From assembly GCF_900105395.1 (NCBI RefSeq), contig NZ_LT629775.1, forward strand, positions 9,637,501 through 9,701,500: a DNA stretch of 64,000 nt, written 5' to 3'. Positions 35,309 through 44,158 of the stretch are shown here, one piece after another. Position 1 is the stretch's first letter. Each line of letters begins with the position of its first letter. The translations under genes were made by a program, and so were the position numbers. This DNA comes from Streptomyces sp. TLI_053 (GTDB taxonomy: Bacteria > Actinomycetota > Actinomycetes > Streptomycetales > Streptomycetaceae). The notes beneath the pieces are model-generated. The model did no database searches, had not been told where the DNA came from, and saw only the letters and a list, made by a program, of their open reading frames with translations.

Positions 35309-35837
35309 CCGGCTCGTGTGTGTTGAGCATCTCTTCGTCCCCTCCCGAAGCCCCCCTGGCTCCCCCGCCCTACCTGACGGTGCGTGAGGCGCGGCTGCTG
35401 CACGTGATCCCTGGCGGTGACAGAAGCGTTACATTCCACGGCGTGCGGGCGTGCGGGCGTGCGGGCGTGCGGGCGTGCGGGCGTGCGGGCGTGCGGGGTC
35501 CGGCGACGCGGACGCGGACGGGGACGGCCGCCGCCGGGGCCGCGGCGGTCACCGACCTCGCGTCGACGGCGGCCCCTCCGCGACGCCGACTGCGCGGCCA
35601 TCGTGCTGACGGACCGTTGCGCGCGGCCGGTCGCGGAAATCGGCGGTCGGCCGATTCGAGATCGACGGGCCCGGGCGCGGACGACCAAGGACGACCGGGC
35701 CCGTCGGAACCGCTCTGCGCGCGGATCGTGCCCCGGCCCAGGGAGGCCGCGCGTGCACGTGCGGAGAGCGTCGCGGTCACCCGACCGGGGCTCCCGTTCG
35801 GCCGGAAGCCTTCGAGACCGGTACGGGTGACGAACGC
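35309..35837. other. Intergenic region with a large 8-bp satellite
   Basis: 529 bases upstream of the sigma factor gene. It contains the seven-copy repeat at 35441-35496. Frames across it encode only repeat-derived Arg/Pro/His/Ala text. The sigma gene promoter should lie near 35310-35400. Confidence 0.5.
35441..35496. repeat. Seven perfect copies of GCGTGCGG
   Basis: An 8-bp unit is repeated seven times without mismatch. Length variation between strains is expected for such an array. Confidence 0.95.
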
Positions 35838-36341
35838 CTACGCGTCGGGGTGCTCCGGCAGGGCGAGCCAGTCCGACCAGGAGATCCCGCGGCCGAGGAA
35901 CCGCGGCTGCCGGAACGGCCAGTCGGCGGCGATCCACTGCGGCACGAGCGTGTCGAGGGCCTGCTCGACCGTGCTGCCCACCAGGTCGTCGACGACCCAC
36001 CAGGAGATCTCGCCGTCCGCGCCGGCCTTCTCCGGCGGGTCGATGTAGACGCAGCCGAGCAGGACCCTCTCCGCCGCGTCGAACAGCGCGTAGTTGAAGG
36101 ACTGGTGGGCGGCGATCTCCTTCTCGTGCCGCAGGAGGTCGGCCTGGTCGGCCTCGTAGGTCATGGTCTCCGCGGGCCAGCCCCAGGCCGGGCCGAAGAT
36201 GGTCCACAGCCGCTCGCGAGAACCCATCACCGCCGGGTAGTCGAGCGGGGTGTCCGCCTCCCGGATCGGCCGCAGGTGATGGCCACCGCCGGGCAGCGGT
36301 ACCAGGACGGGGTGGACGAAGTCGTCGGGAAGCCAGCTCAT
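35838..36341 (-). CDS. GNAT-type acetyltransferase-like protein
   Basis: About 167 residues from ATG 36341 (MSWLPDDFVHPVLVPLPGG). The layout fits a GNAT fold: HHLRPIREADTPLDYPAVM at the N-terminus, FNYALFDAAERVLLGCVYIDPPEK as the central strands and EISWWVVDDLVGSTVEQALD before the last helix. The Q/RxxGxG/A acetyl-CoA loop is not clear, so it may be a divergent or inactive member. Substrate unknown. Confidence 0.7.
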   Translation of the reverse strand: MSWLPDDFVHPVLVPLPGGGHHLRPIREADTPLDYPAVMGSRERLWTIFGPAWGWPAETMTYEADQADLLRHEKEIAAHQSFNYALFDAAERVLLGCVYIDPPEKAGADGEISWWVVDDLVGSTVEQALDTLVPQWIAADWPFRQPRFLGRGISWSDWLALPEHPDA

Positions 36342-36648
36342 GGCGTCCGACCGTAGCAGCGCCCGGCTGCCCGCGTCTCCGAGGGGCGGTCCGGTCATAC
36401 GCGGTTCGGCTCATGCCGCCGACGGGCTTGCCGCCGGCGTCCAGCTGCTGGGCGGCCGGGCCCTGCTGGCCCACGAGTACATCGACTGGCTCAGCGACTA
36501 CAACTTCGACAACGTCGTCAGCTCCGTCTGCAACCGCACCGGCACCTCCATCACCCTCTACGCGCAGCTCGCCCACCAGGGCACCACCTTCATTACCGAC
36601 GTGCCCCTGACCTTCAACAACCGGGCGTCCTCGATGATGATCAACTGA
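36340..36648 (+). CDS. C-terminal part of a small protein, probably truncated
   Basis: The last ~75 residues look truly coding (GGRALLAHEYIDWLSDYNFDNVVSSVCNRTGTSITLYAQLAHQGTTFITDV, ending in SSMMIN), unlike the surrounding frames. The first ~25 codons overlap the divergent acetyltransferase start and look like noise, so the true N-terminus may be lost. A very strong terminator follows, implying that the gene was once, or still is, expressed. Family not recognised; an inhibitor-like extracellular domain is possible. Confidence 0.5.
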   Translation: MASDRSSARLPASPRGGPVIRGSAHAADGLAAGVQLLGGRALLAHEYIDWLSDYNFDNVVSSVCNRTGTSITLYAQLAHQGTTFITDVPLTFNNRASSMMIN

Positions 36649-37260
36649 CGACACGCACGACGGTGGCTCTCTCCGCCGGGGCCGCACCCCCCGGCGGAGA
36701 GAGCGGCCGGCCCGCACCCTGGTCGACGTTCCCGGTCCGCGAGCAGCGCGCGGGCGGCGCCGTGCCGACGGTCGCCGCGGTGGCCGGCAGCTTCCGGGGC
36801 GGACGATGTGTTGCCGTCCAGGAGACAGGAAATCTTGCGGCCAACGACGCGCGAAGTGGCTCATCAGCGCCCGGTACGCGCCGAAGAATTTCCTGTTCGA
36901 GAAGGTCGGCCGTCGGGAGGCCGTCGGGAGGCGGTCGGCCGGACGGCAGTGCGGCGCGGGTTTCGGGTCGAGCGCGCTGCTCACGGTGCAGCCGCCCTCT
37001 CCGGGCGTCCGCTGTGTCCCGGACGGCGTCCAGACGTCGGTGCGCCCCGGACTCACCCGGGGCGAAGAGGCAGTCCCACGGGTCGAAGCCGTTGCCCTCC
37101 AACGCCGGAGGACACCGACCCGTGCGCCGTCCGCCTTCCCCTCGGTACGTATCGCCGGGGGCAGGCCCAGCGCGGCGAGCGCGCGACGCACCTCGGCCTC
37201 CGCCACCCGGCCGCCCTCGGGCACCAGGCCGGTCCGGCCGAGCAGGCCGGTGCGGGCCGG
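36649..37260. other. Intergenic region with coding-like remnants
   Basis: 612 bases. Apart from the terminator, minus-strand fragments such as GRVAEAEVRRALAALGLPP (37150-37224) and NGFDPWDCLFAPG (about 37060-37105) look like pieces of a gene broken by frameshifts downstream of the HEAT-like gene. No full gene can be rebuilt. Confidence 0.4.
36666..36704 (+). terminator. 16-bp perfect hairpin terminator
   Basis: GCTCTCTCCGCCGGGG (36666-36681) pairs without mismatch with 36689-36704 around a 7-base loop, 18 bases after the stop at 36648. Confidence 0.85.
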
Positions 37261-38319
37261 TCAGGAATCCGGGTCGGGGACCAGTCGGTCGGTGGCGATC
37301 TCCTCCATCGCGAGGAGGTCGCCGACGAGACTGGTGCCGGCCGTGGTGGAGACCACCGAGAGGGCGATCGGGCCGACGCCCGGGCGCTCGACCGCGAAGA
37401 GCGGGAAAGTGACGGTGCCGTCGGCGATCTCGCCTCCGTCGGGGTGCCCGTAGTAGACCGGGGCGCCGCCGGGTGTGCAGAGCAGGACGTGGACGCCGTC
37501 GCTCCCGTCCGCCGCCGTGAGGGCCAGGTAGCGCACCGAGTAGCTCGGCCCGTCCTCGTCGAGCAGTGCGACCAGGCCGGCCAGCGCCGGGCCCTGGAAC
37601 AGGGTGTCCGGCAGCGAGGACTGGATGTCGGGGTCGATGCAGAGCAGCATGTGGTCGCCGCCGCAGTCGATCGCCAGCGTCGCCGAGGGCTCGGGGCTCA
37701 TCAGGTAGAGCTCGCCGTGGGTCAGCCGGGTGAGGAGTTCGAAGTCCACGGCCGTCGGTGGCGTCGTGCTGATCACGGTCACGGCCTGCTCGTTCTGTTC
37801 GATCGCCCGGAGTTCCGTCTCGTCGGGCGGGGCGAGTTCGAATCCGGTGCTCCCGGCCCGGTAGGCGATCACCGACAGGGCGAAGGCGGCCTGGTCGCCG
37901 ACGACGTCCCCGGGCGGCGGCGCGAGGGCGCTCAGTGCGTCCAGGGATTCCGACTTGGCGATCTGCTGGAGCGTCTGCCAGGCGGCGAGCGCGACCACGG
38001 GATCGGCGGAGGCCGCGACGGCCTGGACGACGGGCACCGCGTCGTTGCCGAGGCAGGCGGCCAGCGAGACCGCCGCGGCGACCACGAAGGGATCGGGGTC
38101 GCCCTCCTCCAGCGCCAGGCTGACGGCCCGGGCCAGCGGACCGTCCGGGCCCGGGTCGAGCCGGGCGAGAAGGGTCATCGCCCGGACGCGGTCGGGGCCG
38201 CCCGCGGTGAGTGCCCGGTCGAGCAGGCCGGCGCGGTCGGCGTCGTCGAGGACGACCAGGAGCTCGGAATCCAGGCCGCCTTCCTTGGCGGCCAGCAGCC
38301 GATCGAGGTTCACGGTCAT
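37261..38319 (-). CDS. HEAT-like repeat protein
   Basis: A 352-residue cytoplasmic protein. The first ~190 residues form Ala/Leu-rich helical repeats (LLDRALTAGGPDRVRAMTLLARLDP, VVAAAVSLAACLGNDAVPVVQAVAAS, VVALAAWQTLQQIAKS), resembling HEAT/armadillo solenoids. The second half is mixed alpha/beta (YLMSPEPSATLAIDCGGDHMLLCIDPD). It follows the metzincin-like gene by 20 bases on the same strand, so they are probably cotranscribed. Solenoids usually bind proteins; here the partner could be the protease-like protein. Confidence 0.72.
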   Translation of the reverse strand: MTVNLDRLLAAKEGGLDSELLVVLDDADRAGLLDRALTAGGPDRVRAMTLLARLDPGPDGPLARAVSLALEEGDPDPFVVAAAVSLAACLGNDAVPVVQAVAASADPVVALAAWQTLQQIAKSESLDALSALAPPPGDVVGDQAAFALSVIAYRAGSTGFELAPPDETELRAIEQNEQAVTVISTTPPTAVDFELLTRLTHGELYLMSPEPSATLAIDCGGDHMLLCIDPDIQSSLPDTLFQGPALAGLVALLDEDGPSYSVRYLALTAADGSDGVHVLLCTPGGAPVYYGHPDGGEIADGTVTFPLFAVERPGVGPIALSVVSTTAGTSLVGDLLAMEEIATDRLVPDPDS

Positions 38320-38339
38320 GGTGGTGTCGCACTCCCCGG

Positions 38340-38888
38340 CTAGGGGCTGACGAAGCAGTGGGTCTTCATCCTGGTGGCCTGTGCCTCCGTCACACCGGTG
38401 TTGGCCCCGGGATCGGTCGCCATGAAGTTGGCCGGGCCGCAGATCGACGGAATGAGCTCGCAGTGCTTCAGGCCCAGGCAGTGGGCGACCTCGTGGGCGA
38501 AGGTGTTGCCGCTGAAGGCCTTGTCGCCGCGCAGCGAGACGACCGGCGCCCGCTTCCCCTTCGTCGCCCGCTTCGGGCACCTGCCCGGGAGCGGCGAGGT
38601 CCCCGAGAACTCCGCCGTGATCTGGTCGACGACGAACAGGTCGAGCGCGGCGTTGGGCACCGCCCACCTGTTGGTCAGTTCCGTCACGTCGGACCGGCTC
38701 CGGATCACGACCAGGTGGCCGGCGTCCCTGACGTCGATGTGGAACCGCAGGACGGTCCCGATCTCGGGCCCGTGGGTCGCGAAGATCCCTTTCATGATCG
38801 CCAGCGAGTCCTCGACCTGTTGCAGCTTGTCGGGTGTGAAGCCGTCCCGGCCGACGACGATGACATTGAGGTCCAGGTGTGGCGCCAT
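38340..38888 (-). CDS. Metzincin-type zinc metalloprotease-like protein
   Basis: A 182-residue protein with the extended zinc-binding motif HEVAHCLGLKH (residues 132-142, HExxHxxGxxH) and a downstream Met-turn candidate (NFMATDP, Met156), the hallmarks of metzincins. The first 85 residues look like an alpha/beta sub-domain. No signal peptide is visible, so it may act in the cytoplasm or be exported without one. Five cysteines are present. It is the first gene of a pair with the HEAT-like protein. Confidence 0.8.
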   Translation of the reverse strand: MAPHLDLNVIVVGRDGFTPDKLQQVEDSLAIMKGIFATHGPEIGTVLRFHIDVRDAGHLVVIRSRSDVTELTNRWAVPNAALDLFVVDQITAEFSGTSPLPGRCPKRATKGKRAPVVSLRGDKAFSGNTFAHEVAHCLGLKHCELIPSICGPANFMATDPGANTGVTEAQATRMKTHCFVSP

Positions 38889-39107
38889 CGCGGACTCCGA
38901 TCGCCAGCTGCTGGGCCCGGCCGCGCGCGAGAGCGTCGGATGTTCTCAAGACGCGCTGTGCGCCGCCCTGTTCCTTCATCATAGGCCCGCTTCGCCGGAG
39001 GCCGCGATCCGCCGGCGGGCACGGCGGACCGGCCCTGGACGCGCGCTCGGCGTACTGCTCCCGGACGGGTTCCACCCCTCCGGGAGGAGGAACGCACGTC
39101 CGGAAGG

Positions 39108-40103
39108 TCAGCCCTGGAGGGAGGCGAGCCAGGAGGTCAGGAGGCGGTTCACCTCCTCGGGACGCTCCTGCTGGATCCAGTGCCCGCAGCCGTCCAGGAT
39201 GTGAGCGGCGTCCAGCCCGGGGAGGGTGACCGGGTAGGCGTCGATCGCGTCGGCCATCCAGGTGGTGGACGCGTCCAGGGCGCCGCCGATGAACAGGGAC
39301 GGCTGTTTGATCGGCGCGCCGTCGTACGGGGCGAGGTCCTCCCAGTCGCGGTCCATGTTGCGGTAGCGGTTGAGGGCCCCGGTCATGCCGGTGCGCTCGA
39401 ACTCCGCCGCGTAGACGTCGAGGTCGTCCTCGGACAGCCAGGCGGGCAGCCTGCCGCCGGGGAAGCGGTCGCGCAGCCGGCCGCCGGAGCGGGCCACGAA
39501 ATGGGGGTCGGGCTCGCCCCGCGTGGGCATGGTGTCGCCGGACATGGCGGCGTAGAAGCCGGCGAGCCAGCCGCGCAGGTCGGGCTCCATCTCCGCCTCG
39601 GCCCGGCCGGGCTCCTGGAAGTACGAGACGTAGAACTCCTGGTCGCCGCCCATCTGCGCGAAGACGTCGCTGGGGCGGGGGCCGCCGGGCGGCGCGTAGG
39701 GGACGCTCAGCAGCGCGACGGCGCGGAACACCTCCGGACGGAGGAGGGCGGAGGCCGCGGCGATGCCGGAACCCCAGTCGTGTCCGACGATCACCGCCGA
39801 CTCCTCGCCCAGGGCGCGCACGAGGGCGACGTTGTCCGCCACGAGGTCGAGCATCCGGTAGGCGTCCGTCGCGGCCGGCTTCGAGGAGCGGCCGTAGCCG
39901 CGCACGTCGAGCGCCACGGCCCGGTAGCCCGCCGCCGCGAGGGCCGGGAGCTGGTGACGCCAGGAGTACCAGGACTCGGGGAAGCCGTGGACGAGCAGGA
40001 CCAGCGGCCCGGTGCCCTGCTCGACCAGGTGCAGGCGCCCGGCGGGTGCCTCGACGGTGCGGTGGCGCAGGTCTGCGGACGGTACGGGCGGGTGCATGGG
40101 CAA
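39108..40103 (-). CDS. Alpha/beta hydrolase, epoxide hydrolase type
   Basis: A 331-residue protein with the epoxide-hydrolase oxyanion motif HGFPESWYSWRHQ near 40, nucleophile Asp in VIVGHDWGSGIAA near 107, and the catalytic His in GCGHWIQQERPEEVN near 310. These match soluble epoxide hydrolases (EphA-like) rather than esterases, where the nucleophile would be Ser. It is divergent from an XRE/cupin regulator gene with a palindrome between them, so the regulator probably controls it. Confidence 0.9.
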   Translation of the reverse strand: MPMHPPVPSADLRHRTVEAPAGRLHLVEQGTGPLVLLVHGFPESWYSWRHQLPALAAAGYRAVALDVRGYGRSSKPAATDAYRMLDLVADNVALVRALGEESAVIVGHDWGSGIAAASALLRPEVFRAVALLSVPYAPPGGPRPSDVFAQMGGDQEFYVSYFQEPGRAEAEMEPDLRGWLAGFYAAMSGDTMPTRGEPDPHFVARSGGRLRDRFPGGRLPAWLSEDDLDVYAAEFERTGMTGALNRYRNMDRDWEDLAPYDGAPIKQPSLFIGGALDASTTWMADAIDAYPVTLPGLDAAHILDGCGHWIQQERPEEVNRLLTSWLASLQG

Positions 40104-40174
40104 CTCCTCGGATCACGGGCGGCTGCGGTTACGCACTGATCCTGCGGCGGGGCGGCCACCCGGCGCGAGCATCG

Positions 40175-40189
40175 TTGCCATTCTGGCAA
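40175..40189. promoter_or_regulatory. Operator palindrome between the epoxide hydrolase and XRE genes
   Basis: TTGCCA-TTC-TGGCAA is a perfect 6+3+6 palindrome, with another TGGCA three bases on (40192-40196). It sits about 30 bp before the XRE start and 70 bp before the hydrolase start. Confidence 0.7.
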
Positions 40190-40218
40190 ACTGGCAGGAC
40201 AGGGCGGTGGAGGCGGGC

Positions 40219-40869
40219 ATGTCCGGAGAGAGCGGGGCGACGGTGACGGACGACGGCACGGCCGACACCCTGGCGGCCATCGGTCCTCGGCTGCGGGCCG
40301 CGCGCGAGCGGCGCGGCGTCACCCTCACCGGCATCAGCCGCACGACCGGCATCTCGGTGAGCACGCTGTCGCGGATCGAGACCGGTCGGCGCAAGCCGAC
40401 CCTGGAGGTGCTGCTGCAGCTCGCGAAGGTGTACGACGTCTCCCTGGACGAGTTGGCCGGCACCACGCCCGGACCGCGCAACCGGACGGTGCTGCGCCCC
40501 GGTGACGACAAGGCCGTGCTGCCGTTGACCCGGTACGTGGGGGGCCTGCACGCCCACAAGCACGTCCTGCCCGCCGTCGACGCGCCCCCGACGCGGCCGC
40601 GGCAGGTCTCCCACGACGGGTACGAATGGCTGTGCGTCCTGTACGGGCGGCTGTGGCTGGCGCTCGGCGACCAGGACCTCGTCCTGGGCGCCGGGGAGGT
40701 GGCCGAGTTCGACACCCGTACCGCCCATGGAGTCGCGAACGCCGGACCCGGCGGACCGGTCGAATACCTGATCATGTTCGGCCCGCAGGGGGAGCGCCTG
40801 CGACCGGGCACCGGCCTCCCCGGATCAGGCCGTGGGCCCGGACCGAGCTCGCCCGGACCGAACCGGTGA
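40219..40869 (+). CDS. XRE-family regulator with C-terminal cupin domain
   Basis: A 216-residue regulator. The HTH is LRAARERRGVTLTGISRTTGISVSTLSRIETGRRKPTLEVLLQLA near residue 35-80, followed by a cupin (SHDGYEWLCVLYGRLWLALGDQDLVLGAGEVAEFDTRTAHGV) with a conserved histidine. ATG 40219 is preceded by GGAGGCG. It probably binds the TTGCCA palindrome and senses a small ligand through the cupin. Divergent from the epoxide hydrolase. Confidence 0.9.
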   Translation: MSGESGATVTDDGTADTLAAIGPRLRAARERRGVTLTGISRTTGISVSTLSRIETGRRKPTLEVLLQLAKVYDVSLDELAGTTPGPRNRTVLRPGDDKAVLPLTRYVGGLHAHKHVLPAVDAPPTRPRQVSHDGYEWLCVLYGRLWLALGDQDLVLGAGEVAEFDTRTAHGVANAGPGGPVEYLIMFGPQGERLRPGTGLPGSGRGPGPSSPGPNR

Positions 40870-40901
40870 TCCGCCGCACGACACCCCGGAGCACGCCGCC
40901 C

Positions 40902-40946
40902 GCACCGTCCTCGTCGGCACCGTCCTCGCCCGCACCGTCCTCGTCT
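40902..40946. repeat. 15-bp tandem repeat (GCACCGTCCTCGTCG-like)
   Basis: Three units with few mismatches (40902-40916, 40917-40931, 40932-40946), starting 33 bp after the XRE gene stop. Confidence 0.85.
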
Positions 40947-41167
40947 GTGCTGACAGCACTGCGATGACCCCGGGCCGAGCAGCGGTAGGCGCATCGACTC
41001 CGCATCAGCCGGACCACCGCAGTGATCGGCTCGTGGGCCTGTCGCCGGGTCCCCTGTGCGAGGAGCGCCAGGGACTGTTCGGATGTGCCGGATTACGGAA
41101 ACGTCCGGTGGGAAGCGCGGCGGTGCGGCACTCTTGACGCGTCCGGACCAGCGATGAGGGTGGGGTT

Positions 41168-41836
41168 ATGGTCTCAGGCGTCGAGGTCGGTGCTGTGGTG
41201 AAGGCGAGCGGTGGAGTCGTCTCCGCGCTCCGCGGCCTGTCCGGACCCGCTGCAGCCTGGCCGAACGCGCAGGAGGCCCTCATGGAACTGCACGTCGTCC
41301 TGGACGAGTGGTGCGAGGCCGCGGAGGCGACCGGCCGCTATGCCTGGGAGACCCTCGAAGGCGACCGACCCGCGGTGACCCGCCGCAGTTGGTCCAATCC
41401 GTTCGCGCGCGCGGGATTCGAGGCGGACCCGGGGAGCGGCGCGGGTGGTGGCGACAACACGGGGCCTCGATTCGTGGAGCGAAGGCAGGCGGAGATCCTG
41501 CTCCTGCTCGAAGGCAGGGCTCACTGGTCGAAGCGGTGGCTCGCTCCGCAGCGTCGGCTCGCCGCCCGGCGCAGCCTGCGCAACATGATGAAGCTCTACT
41601 GCCCCGAGGTTCTGGAATCCTTCGAGGCGGCTGTCGCCGGGCGATCCGCATGGATCCGGGAACACCGGGAGAGTCTGCCCCTGATCCTGTCCGATCCGGA
41701 CACGCCGACCGAGACCGTGGAAGAGCTGGCTGTCGAGCTGGAGCAGACCCTCGACGCCTTGCGCGGTGCACGCCGACAACTGCGCGACCTGATCCGGGAC
41801 GCCTTTCCGCTCGGGTCTCTCCCGGAGCGGACCTGA
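41168..41836 (+). CDS. Hypothetical helical protein
   Basis: A 222-residue protein from ATG 41168. It is largely helical, with a conserved-looking middle (QAEILLLLEGRAHWSKRWLAPQRRLAARRSLRNMMKLYCPEVLESFEAAV) and a C-terminal amphipathic helix pair (VEELAVELEQTLDALRGARRQLRD). No signal peptide or known domain. It stands alone between the XRE-cupin and the next XRE gene. Confidence 0.6.
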   Translation: MVSGVEVGAVVKASGGVVSALRGLSGPAAAWPNAQEALMELHVVLDEWCEAAEATGRYAWETLEGDRPAVTRRSWSNPFARAGFEADPGSGAGGGDNTGPRFVERRQAEILLLLEGRAHWSKRWLAPQRRLAARRSLRNMMKLYCPEVLESFEAAVAGRSAWIREHRESLPLILSDPDTPTETVEELAVELEQTLDALRGARRQLRDLIRDAFPLGSLPERT

Positions 41837-42067
41837 GCCCCGGCCGGTCGCGCCTCCTCGGTGGTGCTCGAGGGTGTCACCCGACTACGACGGCCCGCAG
41901 CGGCCCAGGTTGCGCAGCGGCTCGGCCGGTGAGCCCGGACATGCCGGTCGGAACCAGTGGTCGTCGGTGAGCTGCGATTCCTGACCCGGGGACAGGCCTG
42001 TCGGCACCGACGGGTCACGCTTCCTGCCACCGACGACCGGGGCCGTGGGCCGTGGGCCGAGGGCCGG

Positions 42068-42907
42068 TCATCGCGCGCACAGCCGGTTCAGGGCCGCACG
42101 GCTCTCCTGGTCCGCGGCGCGGTAGACCAGCAGCCGCAGCCCCGGGTCCTCCAGCGGGAGCAGGACCTCGAAGTCGACGGCGATCACCCCGAGCGCCGGG
42201 TGCCGCAGCAGCTTGCGGCCGCGGCCGTTCACACTGACCTCCCGCTCGGCCCACAGGCGCGCGAAGTCCGCGTCCTGCGCGGTGAATTCGGCTATCAGGC
42301 CGGCCAGTGCCCGGTCCTGCGGGTGGGCGGCCCAGGCCGCGCGCAGGTGGGCGACACCGTCCCGCAGCACGGACTCGCGGTCGGCGTAGAAGCCGCGCAT
42401 CGGCGGGTGCAGCAGGCAGAGCCACATGGCGTTGCGCCGGGTCGCCGGCACGGCGTCGAAGTCCGGTAGCAGCCGGGCCATTTCGGGGTTCCAGGCCAGC
42501 AGGTCGTAGCGGTGGTCCATCAGCATGGCCGGCAGCGGGGAGAGCTCCTCGACCAGGCGCGCCAGCGACGGCGCCGGGCCGGCGGCGGACGGCCCACCGG
42601 TGGTGCCGGGGCGGCGGCGGCCGGCCAGGTCGAACAGATAGTCGCGTTCGCTCGCGTCCAGCCGCAGTGCCCCGGCCAGCGCCGCCAGCACCTCCGCAGA
42701 GGGCCGCAGCCCCCGGCCCTGCTCCAGCCGGACCACGTAGTCGGTGCTGACCCCGGCCAGCTCGGCGACCTCTTCGCGGCGCAGTCCGGGTGTGCGCCGG
42801 GCCCGCCGGTGCGCGGGCAGGCCCAGCCGGACCGGGTCCAGCCGCTCGCGCCTGCTGCGCAGGAAGGCGGCCAGCTCCTCGGTGGTGTCCACGGTCGGTG
42901 TCGTCAT
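42068..42907 (-). CDS. XRE-family regulator with MmyB-like ligand domain
   Basis: A 279-residue protein. The N-terminal HTH contains RRTPGLRREEVAELAGVSTDYVVRLEQGRGLRPSAEVLAALAGAL, and the C-terminal half has the MmyB-like PAS-type pattern (AMLMDHRYDLLAWNPEMARLL, RNAMWLCLLHPPMR). This large actinobacterial group often sits divergent to an oxidoreductase gene, as here with the aldo/keto reductase, which it probably regulates, perhaps binding a fatty-acid-like ligand. Confidence 0.9.
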   Translation of the reverse strand: MTTPTVDTTEELAAFLRSRRERLDPVRLGLPAHRRARRTPGLRREEVAELAGVSTDYVVRLEQGRGLRPSAEVLAALAGALRLDASERDYLFDLAGRRRPGTTGGPSAAGPAPSLARLVEELSPLPAMLMDHRYDLLAWNPEMARLLPDFDAVPATRRNAMWLCLLHPPMRGFYADRESVLRDGVAHLRAAWAAHPQDRALAGLIAEFTAQDADFARLWAEREVSVNGRGRKLLRHPALGVIAVDFEVLLPLEDPGLRLLVYRAADQESRAALNRLCAR

Positions 42908-43001
42908 GACCGGTCCAACCGTCAGGGTGGGACCGCTCTTCCCAGGAAAGTCCCTCCCTTATCCGGGGTCGGCCGCCGCCGCAGACTCGGTCCCGGCAAC
43001 G

Positions 43002-43049
43002 GAACACGAGCACACCCGAACACGCGAACACGAGCACACGCGAACACAG
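43002..43049. repeat. 24-bp tandem repeat in the aldo/keto reductase leader
   Basis: Two copies of a 24-bp unit starting GAACACGAGCACAC (43002-43025 and 43026-43049) differ at few positions and end at the ribosome-binding site of the next gene, so they lie in its 5' leader. Confidence 0.8.
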
Positions 43050-43058
43050 GAGAAACCG

Positions 43059-44123
43059 ATGGCACTGGCCCTGGACGACTACCGGCTGCTGGGCCGCTCG
43101 GGACTGCGGGTCTCACCGCTGGCCCTGGGCACCGCGACCTTCGGCACCGAATGGGGGTGGGGCGCCGAACGGGCCGAGGCCCGCAAGCTGTTCGACCGCT
43201 ACGTCGGGCTCGGCGGCAACCTCCTCGACACCGCCGACACCTACACCGACGGCAGCTCCGAGCGTCTGCTCGGCGAGTTCGCCCACGAGGAGCGCGAGCG
43301 TCTGGTGCTGGCGACCAAGTACTCGACCCTGCGCCGCCCCGGCGACCCCAACTCCGGGGGCGGGCACCGCAAGGCGCTGTTCGGCTCGGTGGAGGGCAGC
43401 CTGCGCCGGCTGGACACCGACTACCTCGACCTGCTGTACCTGCACGTCTGGGACTTCCGCACGCCGGTGGAGGAGGTGCTGCGAGGCCTGGACGACCTGG
43501 TGCGGCAGGGAAAGGTGCTGTACGTGGCGATCTCCAACACCCCGGCCTGGCAGGTGTCCCGGATGCAGGCGATCGCCGACCTTCGCGGCTGGTCGCCGCT
43601 GGTCGCGCTGCAGCTCGAGTACAGCCTGATCGAACGCACCGCGGAGCGCGACCTGATCCCGATGGCCCGGGAGCTGGGCCTGGGCGTGGTCCCGTACTCG
43701 CCGCTCGGCGGCGGGGTGCTCAGCGGCAAGTACGGCCCTCAGGACGTGGGCGCGACGGGCGCCGGCCCCGACGGGAGCACCCGTCGAAGCCACAACCTCG
43801 CCCTGGGCACCCTCACCGAACGCAGCCTCGGCGTGGCCGGGGCGGTCCGGGAGCTGGCCGGCGAGCTGGGGCACACCGCCGCCCAGGTGGCGCTGGCCTG
43901 GACGCTGCGGAAGCCGGGCGTGACGAGCACGCTGCTCGGCGCCCGCACCCCTGCCCAGTTGGAGGACAACCTGGGCGCCTTGGCGGTCGAGCTGACGGAC
44001 GCCCAGCTGGCGCGGCTCGACGCGGCGGGCGCGGTCACCCTCGGCCAGCCGCACGACCTGCTGGCGAGCGAGCCCATCCGCCGGGTGACCACGGGCGGCC
44101 TGCGGATCGAGACCCGCCGCTGA
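43059..44123 (+). CDS. Aldo/keto reductase
   Basis: A 354-residue AKR of the YhdN/Gcy-like group. The catalytic set is visible: Asp and Tyr in LLDTADTYTDGSSE near 55, Lys in LVLATKYS near 88 and His in LLYLHVWD near 130. The NADPH-binding C-terminus has PYSPLGGGVLSGKY and TSTLLGARTPAQLEDNLGAL. AGGAGA precedes ATG 43059. It reduces aldehydes or ketones of unknown identity. Divergent from the XRE/MmyB-like gene. Confidence 0.92.
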   Translation: MALALDDYRLLGRSGLRVSPLALGTATFGTEWGWGAERAEARKLFDRYVGLGGNLLDTADTYTDGSSERLLGEFAHEERERLVLATKYSTLRRPGDPNSGGGHRKALFGSVEGSLRRLDTDYLDLLYLHVWDFRTPVEEVLRGLDDLVRQGKVLYVAISNTPAWQVSRMQAIADLRGWSPLVALQLEYSLIERTAERDLIPMARELGLGVVPYSPLGGGVLSGKYGPQDVGATGAGPDGSTRRSHNLALGTLTERSLGVAGAVRELAGELGHTAAQVALAWTLRKPGVTSTLLGARTPAQLEDNLGALAVELTDAQLARLDAAGAVTLGQPHDLLASEPIRRVTTGGLRIETRR

Positions 44124-44158
44124 CGGCCGGCCGCGGATCGTGGTCACGGACCGGACGG

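Noticed and set aside
35441..35496. GCGTGCGG repeat as a CRISPR array
   Set aside because: The units are 8 bp and contiguous, with no spacers and no cas genes.
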